Shown: positions 9,056 through 17,770 of the stretch, one piece after another
How positions within the stretch are numbered: position 1 is the stretch's first letter
Layout: each line of letters opens with the position of its first letter
Source: a bacterium
Lineage (GTDB): Bacteria; Pseudomonadota; Alphaproteobacteria; Rhizobiales; Aestuariivirgaceae
Direction: 5' to 3'
Assembly: GCA_022842165.1 (NCBI GenBank)
Contig: JALHQC010000007.1
Coordinates: 1 to 64,000 of the forward strand
DNA length: 64,000 nt
The notes under the pieces: model-generated
Databases searched by the model: none
Told to the model about the DNA's origin: nothing
What the model saw: only the letters and a program-made list of their open reading frames with translations
Translations under genes and position numbers: made by a program

Positions 9056-10059
9056 TGGCCGCGATCGAGACGACCTACCGCGATGCGCTGCGCCAGGCGC
9101 TGATCGACGCGATGAACGAGGACCCGAGCGTCTTCATCATGGGCGAGGAAGTGGGCCGCTATGGCGGCGCCTATGGCGTGACCAAGGGTCTGCTCGAAAT
9201 CTTCGGCGAGAATCGCGTGGTCGATACGCCCATTGCCGAGCCCGGCATCATCGGCGCGGCGGTGGGTGCCGCGATGACCGGATCGCGGCCTGTCGCCGAA
9301 CTGATGTATGTCGATTTCGCCGGCCTCACCATGGACCAGGTGGCGAACCAGGCCGCCAAAAGCCGCTACATGTTCGGCGGGCAGATCGGTGTGCCCATGG
9401 TACTGCGCACCCAAGGCGGCACCGGGCGCTCCGGCGCCGCCCAGCATTCGCAATCGCTCGAAGCGTGGTTCACCCATGTGCCGGGCCTCCGCGTCGTGAT
9501 GCCCGCCACGGTGAACGATGCCTATCATCTGCTACGCATGGCGCTGAAATGCCCGGACCCGGTGATCTTCATCGAGCACAAGGGGCTTTATGTGCGCAAA
9601 GGCGAGATGGATGTGGCGAAGCCCGATGGCGCATGGGGGAAATCCGTCATTCGCCGCGAGGGTTCGGACGTCACCATCGTGACCTACTCCAAGATGGTGC
9701 ACGAATCTCTCGCCGCCGCCGAGACGCTGGCGCAGGAGGGTGTGGAGGCGGAAGTCGTCGATATCCGCTGCCTCAACCCATTGGATGACGAGTCCTTCTT
9801 GGCGTCCGTGATGAAGACGGGCCGCGCCATGGTGGTGACGGAAGCCGTGCTGACGAGCGGCTTCGCCGCCGAACTCTCCGCCCGGATTTCGGAGCGCTGC
9901 TTCGATTATCTGGAAGAACCGGTAATCCGCGTGGCGGGAGAAGACATTCCCATTCCGGTATCGCCCGCACTGGAGCGGGGCTCCGTGCCCTCTGCCCAGC
10001 TTATCGCGGAAACAGGCCTGTGGCTGGTGAAGAGGGTTGCGCCATCATGGGCCGCATAG
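9055..10059 (+). CDS. acoB: Thiamine-diphosphate dehydrogenase E1 beta (acetoin/2-oxoacid dehydrogenase type)
   Basis: Beta subunit of the E1 component, 334 residues, with an N-terminal transketolase pyrimidine-binding domain and a C-terminal transketolase domain. The segment FIMGEEVGRYGGAYGVTKGL holds the Glu that activates ThDP, and the C-terminal HLLRMALKCPDPVIFIEHKG region is typical. It forms the alpha2beta2 E1 with the preceding product. The ATG at 9055 overlaps the E1 alpha stop, and its end overlaps the E2 start at 10047 by 13 bp, so the three genes are coupled. Confidence 0.88.
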   Translation: MAAIETTYRDALRQALIDAMNEDPSVFIMGEEVGRYGGAYGVTKGLLEIFGENRVVDTPIAEPGIIGAAVGAAMTGSRPVAELMYVDFAGLTMDQVANQAAKSRYMFGGQIGVPMVLRTQGGTGRSGAAQHSQSLEAWFTHVPGLRVVMPATVNDAYHLLRMALKCPDPVIFIEHKGLYVRKGEMDVAKPDGAWGKSVIRREGSDVTIVTYSKMVHESLAAAETLAQEGVEAEVVDIRCLNPLDDESFLASVMKTGRAMVVTEAVLTSGFAAELSARISERCFDYLEEPVIRVAGEDIPIPVSPALERGSVPSAQLIAETGLWLVKRVAPSWAA

Positions 10060-11270
10060 TCGAGATGCCGCTTCCCCGTCTGGGGGAGACGATGGAGGAA
10101 GGCCGCATCGGCCTCATCGTCAAGCAGCCGGGAGACAGGTTCCGGCGCGGCGAGACGCTCCTGGAAGTCGAGAGCGACAAGACGACGGTGGAAGTGCCGG
10201 CCCTGCAGGACGGCATCCTCATCGAATGGCTTGTCGGCAGCGACGACATGGTGCCCGTCGAAAGCGCCATCGCGCGGATCGAGATCGAAGGCGAAGCGGT
10301 GGCTGAGGTGAAAGCTGCTGCTCCATCCCCCGATCCGTCATCCCGGCGAAGGCCGGGATCCAGCTCTCCCGCGTCTCTGGGTTCCGGCTTTCGCCGGAAT
10401 GACGATCATCTGAGACCACGCACATCCACCGCCGCGCGGGCTGCGGCGCGGCGTAGCAATGTCGATCTCACCAATATCTCAGGCTCTGGCCGCAATGGCC
10501 GCATCATGCGGGCAGACCTTGAAGCCGCCGCCCGGCCTGCGCGCGCCGCCTATCATGTGGAAACGCCACAGGGAAAAATCTTCTTCCGCGAATGGCCAGC
10601 CCAAGGGCAGGCGAAAGGCAATGTGCTGCTGCTGCACGGGCTGTTCGCCGATTCGCAGAGCTTCACGACACTGGGCCGCAAGATTGCTGCGAAGGGCTAT
10701 CGCACCATTGCGCTCGATCTGCCCGGCCATGGCGAGACGCTCTCTGATGCTGCATTGGTCGATGACATTGCAACTGCAGTAGCGGCGAGCCTGGCGCCGG
10801 CGAAGTTCCATATCGTCGGGCATTCCTTCGGCGCGATCATCGCCGCGAGACTTCTTGACCGCGCGATCTCGCTCACACTGCTTTCACCTGCCGGTTGCGG
10901 CGAGGAGATCAACGGCGAGTTCGTGGATGCCATGCTTGGCGGCCATGCTGATCATGCCATCGGATTTCTTGGTGAAGCCGTGCCGGCGGAAGCACAGGCG
11001 GGCCTCGCCGATCAACTTGGCGTGCATGGCAGCCAACTTCGCGCCATTGCTTCGGGCGTGGCGGTGAATGGCAGCCAGACGGTTTCCATTCTCGCCGCGC
11101 TGGCGAAGGCCACGGTTCCGGTGCAGGCCGTGTTCATGCGCGATGACCGGATCATTCCGGCGCATCACGCGCTGAACCTGCCCTTCAACGTCGCAACGCG
11201 CATTCTTCCCGGCGCCAGCCACCTGCCGCATTGGCGCGATCCGGATGCGATTGCGGGACTGATCAGCTAA
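10047..11270 (+). CDS. acoC: Acetoin-dehydrogenase E2: lipoyl domain, E1/E3-binding domain and alpha/beta-hydrolase
   Basis: Dihydrolipoamide acetyltransferase of the AcoC type, 407 residues. The lipoyl domain spans residues 1-78, with the lipoylated Lys45 in ESDKTTVEV. A peripheral-subunit-binding segment lies at about 123-158. An alpha/beta-hydrolase fold (about 165-407) has nucleophile motif GHSFG, acid MRDD and His in ASHLPHW; it replaces the usual catalytic E2 domain. The start at 10047 (MGRIVEMPLPRLGE) is chosen over an upstream ATG at 10020. Residues 97-119 are encoded by an inserted palindromic repeat. No E3 gene is nearby. The 3' end overlaps the convergent gene by 8 bp. Confidence 0.87.
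   Translation: MGRIVEMPLPRLGETMEEGRIGLIVKQPGDRFRRGETLLEVESDKTTVEVPALQDGILIEWLVGSDDMVPVESAIARIEIEGEAVAEVKAAAPSPDPSSRRRPGSSSPASLGSGFRRNDDHLRPRTSTAARAAARRSNVDLTNISGSGRNGRIMRADLEAAARPARAAYHVETPQGKIFFREWPAQGQAKGNVLLLHGLFADSQSFTTLGRKIAAKGYRTIALDLPGHGETLSDAALVDDIATAVAASLAPAKFHIVGHSFGAIIAARLLDRAISLTLLSPAGCGEEINGEFVDAMLGGHADHAIGFLGEAVPAEAQAGLADQLGVHGSQLRAIASGVAVNGSQTVSILAALAKATVPVQAVFMRDDRIIPAHHALNLPFNVATRILPGASHLPHWRDPDAIAGLIS
10336..10404. repeat. Palindromic repeat read in frame inside the E2 gene
   Basis: The arms CGTCATCCCGGCGAAGGCCGG (10336-10356; 21 nt) and the reverse complement of 10384-10404 differ at only two positions. The unit is 69 bp, exactly 23 codons. The motif resembles dispersed intergenic palindromes of alphaproteobacteria. 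It encodes an Arg/Ser/Pro-rich stretch in the linker after the lipoyl domain. Confidence 0.75.
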
Positions 11271-12201
11271 GCGACTTCTTCTCGGCATTCCGTTTGTGAA
11301 CGGCCAGCGCCATCAGGCGCCGGTCGCGCCAGGCCGTTGCATCGTTCAGCTTGCCGCGCGGAACTTTTGATCGCATTTCTGCATCGAGCTGATCGCCGAC
11401 GGAATCGGGCCATGGCTTGGCGGCGGATTGCGATTCGCCGATGCGGCGGATGGTCGGGCCATAGCGCACCATATAGTCGGCCACACCCTGAGGCGCGTTG
11501 AGGTCGATCGTTTCGATCGGCCCCATGAAGCTCCAGCGGAGTGCGAGGCCTTCCTTGATGGTGGTGTCGAGATCATCCGCCGAGACATAGCCATCGGCGA
11601 TCAAGCGGAAAGCTTCGTTCAGCACTGCAAGCTGCAGGCGGTTCAGGATGAAGCCCTCGATCTCGCGCTTCACCATGATGGGGGCCATGCCGCAGCCGGC
11701 CATGAAATCCCGCGCCGTATCGAGTGCCGAGGCAGCGGTAAAATCCGCGCCGCAGAGTTCCACGATGGGCGCGAGATGCGGCGGGTTCATGGGATGCGCG
11801 ACGATGCAGCGATGACGCGTCTTCAACGCATTGAAAATGATCGACGGCATGATGGCCGAGGTAGAGCTGGACAGCACGGCATCAGGACTCGCGAGCGCTT
11901 CGATCTCGGCGAAGAGTTTCTGCTTCGGCTCCGCAAGCTCCGCGATATTCTCCTGAACGAAGCCCGCACCACTGAGCGCTTCCGCCAGCGTGGCGGCACC
12001 TTTGATCCGTGAACGAACGGATTTCGGGTCATCGATCAGCCCGGCATCCGCCATCAGCGGCAGCGACTGTGCGATGCTGGCAAGGGCCTTGTCGACTTGC
12101 GCTGCGTCCTGATCCCACAGCGCCACATCATGGCCGCCGCGGGCGAAGACCATGGCCCATGACCGGCCGATCAGGCCGGAGCCTGCGATGGCCGTTTTCA
12201 C
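11263..12201 (-). CDS. 3-hydroxyacyl-CoA dehydrogenase-like NAD-dependent dehydrogenase
   Basis: A 312-residue protein of the lambda-crystallin/L-carnitine dehydrogenase branch of the 3-hydroxyacyl-CoA dehydrogenase family. These oxidise 3-hydroxy acids with NAD. The Rossmann motif IAGSGLIGRSW is at the N-terminus. The catalytic region CIVAHPMNPPHLAPIVEL contains the conserved His, and LRWSFMGPIETIDLNAPQG is a family block. The start is GTG at 12199-12201, overlapping the upstream stop as GTGA. It is a clear paralogue of the gene at 44365. Its substrate is unknown; its neighbour is an aldo/keto reductase. Confidence 0.82.
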   Translation of the reverse strand: MKTAIAGSGLIGRSWAMVFARGGHDVALWDQDAAQVDKALASIAQSLPLMADAGLIDDPKSVRSRIKGAATLAEALSGAGFVQENIAELAEPKQKLFAEIEALASPDAVLSSSTSAIMPSIIFNALKTRHRCIVAHPMNPPHLAPIVELCGADFTAASALDTARDFMAGCGMAPIMVKREIEGFILNRLQLAVLNEAFRLIADGYVSADDLDTTIKEGLALRWSFMGPIETIDLNAPQGVADYMVRYGPTIRRIGESQSAAKPWPDSVGDQLDAEMRSKVPRGKLNDATAWRDRRLMALAVHKRNAEKKSLS

Positions 12202-13232
12202 TTCGGCACCGGTGCGTTGGGGTGCAGCAGGCCCTGGACTTTGAGATCCTTCCACAGGGCCTTTGGCAGTTTGACGCCCATGGTCTTCGCATTCAGCGAC
12301 ACTTCCTTCGGGCTGACGCCGCCGGGGATGACGCTGACGACGCAAGGATGATGCAGCGGAAAGCGCAGTGCCGCTTCCGCCAGCTTCACCTTGTGCGCCT
12401 TGCACACGGCATCGAGCTTCTTGACGCGCTCGATGATGTCCTTGGGGGCGGGATCATAGTTGTACATGGCGCCGGGCTTCGGACCCATTGCGAGAATGCC
12501 GGAATTGTAAGGCCCGCCCAGCACGATGCCGATGCCGCGTTCTTGCGCAAGCGGCAGGAAGGAGTTGAGCGCTTCCTGTTCCAGCAGCGTATAGCGCCCG
12601 GCCAGCAGGAAGATGTCGAAGTCGCCGGCGCGCGTGAGTGTCTCTGCCACCTGCCACTCGTTGATGCCCGCACCGAAGGCCTTGATGACGCCCTGCTCGC
12701 GGAGCTTCACGAGGGCCTCGTAGCCGCCGGTTTTCTTTGCCATCAGTGTCTTCACATGCGCGTCGCGCGCGGCTTCGGACTTGTGCGTGAAGACATCGCA
12801 GTCATGCACGAAGACGATGTCGATTGAATCGATGCCGAGACGTTCGAGCGAGAATTCCAGCGAACGCATCACGCCGTCGTAAGTATAGTCGAAGCGCTCC
12901 TTGCGGTTTGGCGTGTCGAAGAACTTGCCGATGCCGGTGCGCTGCTCTGGCGGGCAGACGTCGAGAAGGCGGCCGACCTTGGTGGAGATCACATAGTCTT
13001 TCCGCTTCTTGGTTTTCAGGAAGCGGTTCAGCCGCGTTTCGGAGAGGCCGAGGCCATAGAGGGGTGCGGTGTCATAATAGCGGATGCCCTCCTTCCATGC
13101 GGACTCCAGCGTTTTCTGCGCCTCCTCCTGATCGACCGCGCGGTAGAGATTGGCGATGGGTGCCGCGCCGAAACCAAGCTCGGTGAAGGTGATGCTCTGG
13201 CCCGATGGCGCCTTGAAAACGCGCTTCTTCAT
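12198..13232 (-). CDS. Aldo/keto reductase (L-fucose / D-threo-aldose dehydrogenase type)
   Basis: NAD(P)-dependent aldo/keto reductase of 344 residues. The catalytic tetrad is visible as Asp54 and Tyr59 (YYDTAPLYG), Lys85 (STKVGRLL) and His143 (FVHDCD). Its layout resembles D-threo-aldose 1-dehydrogenase, L-fucose dehydrogenase and pyridoxal 4-dehydrogenase, which oxidise sugar-like substrates to lactones. It is coupled at both ends: ATGA with the GntR gene upstream and GTGA with the dehydrogenase downstream. A role in sugar or sugar-acid oxidation is likely, but the exact substrate is not readable. Confidence 0.82.
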   Translation of the reverse strand: MKKRVFKAPSGQSITFTELGFGAAPIANLYRAVDQEEAQKTLESAWKEGIRYYDTAPLYGLGLSETRLNRFLKTKKRKDYVISTKVGRLLDVCPPEQRTGIGKFFDTPNRKERFDYTYDGVMRSLEFSLERLGIDSIDIVFVHDCDVFTHKSEAARDAHVKTLMAKKTGGYEALVKLREQGVIKAFGAGINEWQVAETLTRAGDFDIFLLAGRYTLLEQEALNSFLPLAQERGIGIVLGGPYNSGILAMGPKPGAMYNYDPAPKDIIERVKKLDAVCKAHKVKLAEAALRFPLHHPCVVSVIPGGVSPKEVSLNAKTMGVKLPKALWKDLKVQGLLHPNAPVPK

Positions 13233-13963
13233 TTGGTGTTGCCTCCAGTGGCGTTGAGATCTGCGAAAAGTTCGGGGTTGTCGTTTGCGAAGGATTCAAG
13301 CTCGGCCAGAACCGCTTCGAGGTGATCGTTCATGGCTGCTGCGGCTTGCGCGCCATCACGCGCTTCGATTGCCGTAACGATGGCGCGGTGCTCGGCCAGG
13401 GTCAGTTCCAGCCGCCGCCGCGTGTTCAGGAGGCGCCGCACCCGGTCGAGGCTGAGGCGCGCGGTTTCGGTGGCGGTCTTGATGCGCTCGAACCCTAAGT
13501 GATCCTGCAGCATGGCGTGGAAGGCGAGGTCGAAGGCGTGGAAGCCATTGAGGTCGCCAGATTCGATGGCGGCCTGCTGGTAACGGAGGTTGCTGGCAAG
13601 CTGCTCGATCAGTGGCGGTCCGGCTTCGGCCGCGACCTTCCGCACCGTCTCGACTTCCAGCGCGCGGCGAAGAAACATGCTCTCGCGGGCATCCGAAATC
13701 CGGATCAGCGCCACACGCGATCCGCTTTGCGGGATGATGTCGACGAGGCCTTCAGCGGCCAGCCGGTTCATCGCCTCGCTCACGGGAAAGCGTGACACGC
13801 CAAAGCGCATGGCAATGGCCTGCTTGTCCAGCATTTCGCCGGGTTTCAGTTCCAGCAGGACGATGGCCTCGCGGAGCGCCGCATGGACGCGCGCCGTCGC
13901 CCCACCCTTAGGGCTGTTTCTGCCGGACGGCAGAAAATCATAGGTGACGGCGGCAACTGGCAT
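13229..13963 (-). CDS. GntR-family regulator, FCD (FadR) subfamily
   Basis: A 244-residue protein with an N-terminal winged HTH (LDKQAIAMRFGVSRFPVSEAMNRLAAEGLV) and a C-terminal all-helical FCD ligand domain (FHAFDLAFHAMLQDHL, LAEHRAIVTAIEARD) with the metal-coordinating His positions. Such proteins usually repress sugar-acid or organic-acid genes. Its start codon abuts a perfect palindrome at 13965-13976. It is divergent from the altronate-dehydratase-type gene and heads the operon with the aldo/keto reductase and dehydrogenase. Confidence 0.88.
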   Translation of the reverse strand: MPVAAVTYDFLPSGRNSPKGGATARVHAALREAIVLLELKPGEMLDKQAIAMRFGVSRFPVSEAMNRLAAEGLVDIIPQSGSRVALIRISDARESMFLRRALEVETVRKVAAEAGPPLIEQLASNLRYQQAAIESGDLNGFHAFDLAFHAMLQDHLGFERIKTATETARLSLDRVRRLLNTRRRLELTLAEHRAIVTAIEARDGAQAAAAMNDHLEAVLAELESFANDNPELFADLNATGGNTK

Positions 13964-13964
13964 G

Positions 13965-13976
13965 CTAACATGTTAG
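13965..13976. promoter_or_regulatory. Perfect 12-bp palindrome, candidate GntR operator
   Basis: CTAACATGTTAG is a perfect palindrome one base upstream of the GntR start codon, in the 63-bp gap to the divergent dehydratase gene. Its size suits GntR/FCD operators. One site could control both directions. Confidence 0.55.
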
Positions 13977-14026
13977 TCGAATTCAATCTTCTGGCAAGCC
14001 CCGGAAAGCGCAAAAGAGAGCCTGAC

Positions 14027-15562
14027 ATGATCGCCACCGTGCCGAAAACCCCCCGCATGCTTCGCCTCACCGCCGAAGACAATGTCCTTGTCGCCATCGA
14101 CACGGTCGACAAGGGTGCGGCGGCACCAGAAGGCATCACGGCGCTGGACCGCATCGGCAAGGGCCACAAGATGGCCTCGACCGACATCAAGGCCGGCGAG
14201 CCGGTACGGAAGTTCGGACAGATCATCGGCTTCGCGAAGCAGGACATCCCCAAGGGCACATGGGTACATGAGCACAACACCGGCGTTCATGATTTCGAGC
14301 GCGACTATGCCTTCGCTGAAGAAGCCAAGCCTGAGGACATCCTGCCGCTCGCCAACCAAGCGACCTTCCAGGGCTATCGCCGTGCCAATGGCAAGGTGGG
14401 CACCCGCAACTATATCGGTGTCCTCACCTCGGTGAATTGCTCGGCAACGGTGGCGGGCTTCATCGCGGAGGAAGTGAAGCGCTCCGGCATGCTGAAGGAT
14501 TACCCGAACATCGACGGCATCGTGGCGCTGAAGATGGACAATGGCTGCGTGATCGATTACCGGGGTGCTATCTTCGACATTCTGAAGCGCACCGCCTGGG
14601 GCTATGCGACGAACCCGAACATGGGCGGCGTGCTGATGGTGGGTCTGGGCTGCGAGGGCTTCCAGATCCCGCGCTTCAAGGAGGCCTATAACGTCACCGA
14701 GAACGAGCTTTTCCGGACGATGACGATCCAGGAGACGGGCGGCACGAAAAAGACGGTTGCCGCTGGTGTTGAAGCTATCGCCAAGATGCTGCCGCATGTG
14801 AACAACGTGAAGCGCGAGACGTGCCATGCCTCCGAACTGATCGTGGCGCTGCAATGCGGTGGCTCGGATGGCTATTCCGGCATCACCGCCAATCCGGCTC
14901 TCGGCGCGGCGGTCGATATTCTGGTGAAGCACGGCGGCACCGGCATTTTGTCCGAGACGCCGGAGATCTATGGCGCCGAGCATCTGCTCACGCGCCGCGC
15001 AGCGAGCCGCGAGGTGGGCGAGAAGCTCGTCGACATCATCAAGTGGTGGGAAGACTATACGAAGCGCAACAACATGGAGATGAACAACAACCCGTCTCCG
15101 GGCAACAAGCTGGGCGGGCTCACGTCCATTCTCGAAAAGTCGCTGGGTGCGGCGGCCAAGGGTGGGACCACCACGCTCCGCCATGTCTACCGCTATGCGG
15201 AGCCGGTGACGGGCAAGGGCTTCGTCTTCATGGATACGCCGGGATATGATCCCGTCGCGGCAACAGGGCAGGTGGCGGGTGGCGCAAACCTGTTATGCTT
15301 CACCACGGGGCGGGGCTCGGCCTATGGCTGCAAGCCGGTGCCATCGATCAAGCTGGCGACCAACACCGACATCTACCAGCGCATGATCGACGACATGGAC
15401 ATCAACTGCGGCGACGTGCTGGACGGCGTGTCGATCCAGGACAAGGGCCAGCAGATCTTCGAGATGATGCTGAAGGTTGCTTCCGGCGAGCACACGAAAT
15501 CCGAAGACTTGGGCTATGGCGACAATGAATATGTGCCCTGGCAGGTCGGCGCGGTGATGTGA
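14027..15562 (+). CDS. UxaA-family altronate dehydratase-type enzyme
   Basis: A 511-residue sugar-acid dehydratase of the altronate/galactarate dehydratase family. It has an N-terminal SAF-type domain (about residues 10-90) fused to the large catalytic domain, as in full-length UxaA. Conserved blocks are YRRANGKVGTRNYIGV, MVGLGCEGFQIPRF, LQCGGSDGYSGITANPALG and LLCFTTGRGSAYG. The ATG at 14027 is preceded by AAGAGAG; the frame stays open upstream through the GntR gene. It is probably controlled by the divergent GntR regulator. The substrate could be altronate or another aldonate. Confidence 0.85.
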   Translation: MIATVPKTPRMLRLTAEDNVLVAIDTVDKGAAAPEGITALDRIGKGHKMASTDIKAGEPVRKFGQIIGFAKQDIPKGTWVHEHNTGVHDFERDYAFAEEAKPEDILPLANQATFQGYRRANGKVGTRNYIGVLTSVNCSATVAGFIAEEVKRSGMLKDYPNIDGIVALKMDNGCVIDYRGAIFDILKRTAWGYATNPNMGGVLMVGLGCEGFQIPRFKEAYNVTENELFRTMTIQETGGTKKTVAAGVEAIAKMLPHVNNVKRETCHASELIVALQCGGSDGYSGITANPALGAAVDILVKHGGTGILSETPEIYGAEHLLTRRAASREVGEKLVDIIKWWEDYTKRNNMEMNNNPSPGNKLGGLTSILEKSLGAAAKGGTTTLRHVYRYAEPVTGKGFVFMDTPGYDPVAATGQVAGGANLLCFTTGRGSAYGCKPVPSIKLATNTDIYQRMIDDMDINCGDVLDGVSIQDKGQQIFEMMLKVASGEHTKSEDLGYGDNEYVPWQVGAVM

Positions 15563-15683
15563 GGCCAGTCATCTTTGCACCATGTTTTGCGGCAATGAGA
15601 AACGGCCCCGCGCCGGCGCGGTTCACGATACGTAAAGCGTGAGCTGCTAGCACGTTCCGGGGACGTGGGGTGCCGGGAACAGG

Positions 15684-17768
15684 ATGGGTCTTTTCCGCTC
15701 GAAGAAGGTGAGCCGGGGCAAGCAGCGGGTTGAACCGCAGCTCTTCTCCGGCAAAGGCCGTGGCAAGCAGCCCGCCAAGGCCCCGCCGCGCCGCCGCCGC
15801 TCGGTTCTGGGCGGGCTTTTCCGTTTCACCTTTAGCGTGGCGCTGCTGGGCGGCGTCGGCCTTGCCGCCGTCTTCGGCTATATCTGGCTGACGCTGAACG
15901 AAAACGGCCTTCTCAAGATTCCGGACCGTGAGCCGGGCATGATGGTGCTGGCCGCCGACGGCACGGTGCTGGCCGAGCAGGGCGCCTTCAACGGCGACGA
16001 GGCGCGGCTGACGGAACTGCCGAACTATGTGCCCAATGCCGTCATCGCCATCGAGGACCGGCGCTTCCGCAGCCACTTCGGCATCGATCCGATCGGCCTC
16101 GTAAGGGCGATCGTCACCAACTACCAGTCTGGCCGGGTCGTGCAGGGCGGCTCGACGATTACCCAGCAGCTCGCCAAGAATCTTTTCCTTACCCACGACC
16201 GCACCATGCAGCGCAAGCTGCAGGAAGTGGTGCTCGCCGTCTGGCTCGAGACCAAGTTCAGCAAGGACGAGATCCTCCAGCTCTATCTGAACCGCGTCTA
16301 TTACGGCTCCGGCGCCACCGGGATCGAGAAGGCGGCGCGCACCTATTATCAGAAATCCGCTTCCGAGCTTACCCTGATGGAGGCGGCAACACTGGCCGGC
16401 GTGCTGAAGTCGCCCAGCAACACCAATCCCTCCGCCGACCCTGAAGCTGCCGCCGAGCGTGCGCGGCTTGTCGTCGTCGCCATGGCGGATGCGGGCTTCA
16501 TCACCGAGTTCGAGGCCGCCGAAGTGGCCGACCAGCCCGCCGAACTGCGTGCTTCGAATTATGTGCCGGCCAAGCAATTCATCGTCGACTGGGTGAACGA
16601 GCAGCTTCCGGAATTCGTGAAGGATTATGAGCAGTCGCTGATCGTCGAGACGACGATCGATCCGGCCCTGCAGGCGACGGCCGAACTCGCCCTGCGCAAG
16701 CGCCTCGCGAAGGATGGCGTGGCGATGAACGCCAGCGAAGGAGCCCTCGTGGTGCTCGACGGGTCGGGTGCGGTTCGCGCCATGGTGGGCGGCAAATCCT
16801 ACAAGAAGAGCCAATTCAACCGCGCCACCAAGGCCAAGCGCCAGCCCGGTTCCGCCTTCAAGCCGTTTCTGTTTCTTGCGGCCCTCGAACAGGGCTACCG
16901 GCCCGACTCGATCGAGATCGACGAGCCCGTCCGCGTCGGCGACTGGGAGCCCGAGAACTACCGCAAGAAGTATCTGGGGGCAGTCACGCTCGAGAAGGCG
17001 CTGGCCTTGTCGCTCAATACGGTGGCCGTCAAACTGGTGATGAAGGTGGGGCCCGAGAACCTGGCCGCCGTGGCGCACCGGCTCGGCATCACCTCGAAGC
17101 TTGGTGCCGACGCCTCGCTGGCGCTTGGCACGTCCGAAGTGACGCTGCTGGAAATGACCTCCGCCTTCGTGCCCTTTGCGAACGGCGGCCATCCGGTGGT
17201 GCCCTATTCGGTGAAGCGCATCCTGACGCGCGATGGCGTGGTCGTCTACGAGCGGAACGGCAGCGGCTTTCCGCAGGCGGTCACCAGCCATGACCTGGGC
17301 GCGATGAACCAGATGATGCGCGCCGTTGTCACCGAGGGAACCGGAACGCGCGCCGGTTTTCCGGGCTACGAGATCGCCGGCAAGACCGGCACCAGCCAGG
17401 ATTACCGCGATGCCTGGTTCGTGGGCTATACCGCCGACCTGATCGCCGGCGTCTGGATTGGCAACGACGACAACACACCGACCAAGCGGGTCACCGGCGG
17501 CTCGATCCCCGCCGACATCTGGAAGGATGTGATGGAACCCGCGCACGCAGGCCTTCTGCCCCGGCCCCTTCCCGGCGACACCGGGCTGCTGGCCAACGCC
17601 CCGGCAACCATCTCGCAGATCGATGTCGCGGATGACGAGCCGCGCATGGAAAACGACGGCTTCTTCGAGGCGATCTTCGGCGGCTCGAAGAAGAAAGCGG
17701 AGGACAAGCCGCAGAAGAAGGGCATGTCCGCCTACGAGCGGATGAAGCGCAATCAGGAAAACCGCTAG
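15684..17768 (+). CDS. Penicillin-binding protein 1A (bifunctional glycosyltransferase/transpeptidase)
   Basis: Class A PBP of 694 residues that polymerises and crosslinks peptidoglycan. It has a basic cytoplasmic N-terminus and one transmembrane anchor at about residues 46-70. The GT51 domain shows EDRRFRSHFG (catalytic Glu near 124) and GGSTITQQLAKNLFL. The transpeptidase domain has SxxK in QPGSAFKPF (Ser near 390), SLN and KTGTS near 567. The C-terminus ends in a Lys-rich tail. It is a monocistronic gene in appearance, convergent with the metallopeptidase gene, with only 2 bp between stops. Confidence 0.95.
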   Translation: MGLFRSKKVSRGKQRVEPQLFSGKGRGKQPAKAPPRRRRSVLGGLFRFTFSVALLGGVGLAAVFGYIWLTLNENGLLKIPDREPGMMVLAADGTVLAEQGAFNGDEARLTELPNYVPNAVIAIEDRRFRSHFGIDPIGLVRAIVTNYQSGRVVQGGSTITQQLAKNLFLTHDRTMQRKLQEVVLAVWLETKFSKDEILQLYLNRVYYGSGATGIEKAARTYYQKSASELTLMEAATLAGVLKSPSNTNPSADPEAAAERARLVVVAMADAGFITEFEAAEVADQPAELRASNYVPAKQFIVDWVNEQLPEFVKDYEQSLIVETTIDPALQATAELALRKRLAKDGVAMNASEGALVVLDGSGAVRAMVGGKSYKKSQFNRATKAKRQPGSAFKPFLFLAALEQGYRPDSIEIDEPVRVGDWEPENYRKKYLGAVTLEKALALSLNTVAVKLVMKVGPENLAAVAHRLGITSKLGADASLALGTSEVTLLEMTSAFVPFANGGHPVVPYSVKRILTRDGVVVYERNGSGFPQAVTSHDLGAMNQMMRAVVTEGTGTRAGFPGYEIAGKTGTSQDYRDAWFVGYTADLIAGVWIGNDDNTPTKRVTGGSIPADIWKDVMEPAHAGLLPRPLPGDTGLLANAPATISQIDVADDEPRMENDGFFEAIFGGSKKKAEDKPQKKGMSAYERMKRNQENR

Positions 17769-17770
17769 GC

